A stretch of DNA of 8,985 nucleotides from an uncultured Prevotellaceae bacterium (GTDB lineage: Bacteria > Bacteroidota > Bacteroidia > Bacteroidales > Bacteroidaceae): the NCBI GenBank assembly GCA_946406585.1, contig CAMJLI010000074.1, forward strand, positions 1 through 8,985. Reading direction: 5' to 3'. The translations under genes were made by a program, and so were the position numbers. The notes under the pieces are model-generated. The model was not told the origin of the DNA. It worked only from the letters and a program-made list of their open reading frames with translations, and searched no databases. Shown here one piece after another: positions 8,301 to 8,985 of this stretch (positions within the stretch are counted from its first letter, which is position 1; every line of letters starts with the position of its first letter).

Positions 8301-8321
8301 CCATGGATGCAGAATCCATGG
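8301..8321. repeat. Perfect inverted repeat CCATGGAT-N5-ATCCATGG
   Basis: Two 8-base arms (8301-8308 and 8314-8321) are exact reverse complements with a 5-base spacer. A run of GGATG/GATGG-like units follows (8318-8340). No T tract comes after it, so it is not a terminator. It lies about 110 bases upstream of a possible promoter -7 element and could be an operator or an RNA hairpin. It may also be chance. Confidence 0.4.
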
Positions 8322-8429
8322 GATGGGGATGATGGATGGAGAAGGCACCGCCAGAGGCCATGACGGAATATTAACACTGGTTAACTTTATTTTTCCATAA
8401 AAAATCTTCCTTTTTTGGAAATTAATTCG

Positions 8430-8437
8430 TAACTTTG
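8430..8437 (+). promoter_or_regulatory. Possible Bacteroidota promoter -7 element (TAACTTTG)
   Basis: TAACTTTG fits the TAnnTTTG consensus. The nearest TTTG (8414-8417) is only 12 bases upstream, too close for the usual 19-21 base gap, so the -33 element is missing or atypical. The flanking sequence is AT-rich. It would place a transcript start about 55 bases before the ATG at 8501. Confidence 0.45.
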
Positions 8438-8500
8438 TGGCCTAAACTATTAGGATCAGCATTTTTAAAAGATTGGCATTTGTTTCGTTTTGGAGTATAT

Positions 8501-8791
8501 ATGACTATTCCGTCGAAAAGATACTTGATTTTACCATTAGCCGGATTTGCGACAGCTAACGTATTCGTGACCAGGGCACAAGTGCATCCTGGCACGAAGG
8601 CCTTTGTGCATGCTGCCGTCTCAGAGGCTATAGGTGCCGATGGGATTTCAAATACTCCGAAAATCTCTGAAATGAAAGTGCTATGGCAAAAAGTGAGTCG
8701 GGTATTGACTCGCGTGCCATTGCCTGTGCCATCACCATTTTCAGTGGGATGGCGGGCAGTTATTAATCCGTATGCAAGGTTGGTGTCCTGA
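8501..8791 (+). CDS. Hypothetical small ORF, possibly the 5' part of a decayed exported-protein gene
   Basis: This frame encodes 96 residues from an ATG preceded by GGAG at short distance and by the possible promoter at 8430. The start 'MTIPSKRYLILPLAGFATANVFVTRAQ' has a basic then hydrophobic stretch, weakly like a signal peptide. The rest ('HPGTKAFVHAAVSEAIGADG', a basic middle and the proline-rich 'VPLPVPSPFSVGW') matches no family I know. The frame also opens further upstream, to a codon at 8435 inside the promoter element, which is unlikely to be used. It ends at a TGA at 8789-8791, and three bases later another frame continues with a recognisable secreted-protein tail. It could therefore be the front of a frameshifted gene, a small independent gene, or a spurious frame; a 142-codon frame on the opposite strand over the same bases shows that open frames here are weak evidence. 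Confidence 0.35.
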   Translation: MTIPSKRYLILPLAGFATANVFVTRAQVHPGTKAFVHAAVSEAIGADGISNTPKISEMKVLWQKVSRVLTRVPLPVPSPFSVGWRAVINPYARLVS

Positions 8792-8956
8792 CAATGGAGG
8801 AGGGACAAACAGGCATCAGCAATATTGTTGCAAAACAAGAAAAACAAAGTATTTACACAATAGACGGAAAGTTAATCTCATCAACAGAATCAAAGGTAGT
8901 CAGCGGACTGCCACCTGGATTTACAATTTCAAGGTAAGAAGTTAATAGTGAAATAA
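8767..8956 (+). pseudogene. Frameshifted C-terminal tail of a Prevotella-type secreted protein
   Basis: From 8767 to 8934 one frame reads through 'MEEGQTGISNIVAKQE', 'IYTIDGKLISS' and 'VVSGLPPGFTISR' to a TAA at 8935. This follows a common C-terminal pattern of Prevotella and Bacteroides exported proteins: TGI..I, then 'iYtidGkkv', then 'L..GiYi.nGkKv.vk'. The expected ending is not in this frame, but the frame one base over encodes 'GKKLIVK' followed by TAA at 8954-8956, exactly where it should come. Restoring one base near 8921 and one near 8932 would give a GFYNFNGKKLIVK-like end of the usual spacing. The upstream frame closes at a TAA (8764-8766), while the 96-residue frame ends at 8791, so a third shift would be needed to join them. 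This is best read as the remnant of a broken gene; an assembly or sequencing error could mimic it. Confidence 0.55.
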
Positions 8957-8985
8957 GTGACCTTTTTTTAAGTTTTGAATGAGGG

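Larger units (their letters stand above)
8153..8500. other. Intergenic region after the operon, no gene recognised
   Basis: This stretch of about 350 bases holds the operon terminator (8189-8238), a T-rich run (about 8245-8275), a perfect palindrome (8301-8321) followed by GGATG-like repeats (8318-8340), two TTAAC direct repeats (8371-8375 and 8381-8385) and a possible promoter -7 element (8430-8437). A 59-codon frame from 8221 starts inside the terminator stem and is not accepted as a gene. Base composition becomes AT-rich from about 8370. Confidence 0.6.

Noticed and set aside
8371..8385. Two TTAAC direct repeats 5 bases apart
   Set aside because: Five-base repeats in AT-rich intergenic DNA are expected by chance, and no other copies or associated element were seen.
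8221..8400. A 59-codon frame (+) starting at the ATG at 8221 with a hydrophobic beginning
   Set aside because: Its start lies next to the 3' arm of the terminator hairpin, no ribosome site or promoter precedes it, and its sequence resembles no known protein.
8422..8847. A 141-residue frame on the - strand over the right-hand region
   Set aside because: It overlaps the possible promoter and the forward tail remnant, has no recognisable domain, and no promoter of its own was seen. The forward tail pattern is more convincing.
1..8985. CRISPR arrays, tRNA or rRNA genes, insertion sequences
   Set aside because: No regularly spaced repeats, no tRNA-like cloverleaf with a T-loop GGTTCRANTCC, no conserved rRNA blocks and no transposase motifs were seen by eye on either strand.

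Overview
The window looks like a chromosomal stretch from a gut- or oral-type Bacteroidales bacterium, most likely Prevotella/Segatella or a close relative. Three signs point there. The promoter ahead of the main gene cluster is of the Bacteroidota type (TTTG, 20 bases, TATATTTG). The starts lack Shine-Dalgarno sites and sit behind A-rich leaders. A Prevotella-like C-terminal tail ending GKKLIVK lies near the right edge. Genus is inferred from these features, not proven.

Layout: positions 1-340 hold the 3' end of an unrelated gene with a DprA-like Rossmann look. A short gap (341-482) carries a good promoter. From 483 to 8152 four genes run on the + strand with gaps of only 21-37 bases, almost certainly one operon: a DUF2264 protein, a GH105 unsaturated glucuronyl/rhamnogalacturonyl hydrolase, a large GH2 beta-galactosidase and a GH51 alpha-L-arabinofuranosidase. 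All four begin with cleavable signal peptides without a lipobox, so they should act in the periplasm. A strong hairpin terminator follows at 8189-8238.

Together the enzymes make an exo-acting finishing set for a galactose- and arabinose-rich plant glycan carrying uronic acid, such as rhamnogalacturonan I with arabinogalactan side chains or arabinogalactan-protein glycans. GH51 would remove arabinofuranose, GH2 terminal beta-galactose, and GH105 the 4,5-unsaturated uronic acid left by a polysaccharide lyase. The DUF2264 protein probably handles another uronic-acid or sugar linkage. No SusC/SusD pair, lyase or regulator is in the window; those would have to lie elsewhere.

The right end (8153-8985) is a more AT-rich region without a clear intact gene. 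It has a palindrome, a possible promoter, a 96-codon open frame with a weak signal-like start, and the frameshifted tail of a secreted protein. The simplest reading is a decayed small exported-protein gene. I found no RNA gene, CRISPR array, insertion sequence or obvious novel defence system. The least explained parts are the DUF2264 enzyme and the decayed reading frame at the right edge.
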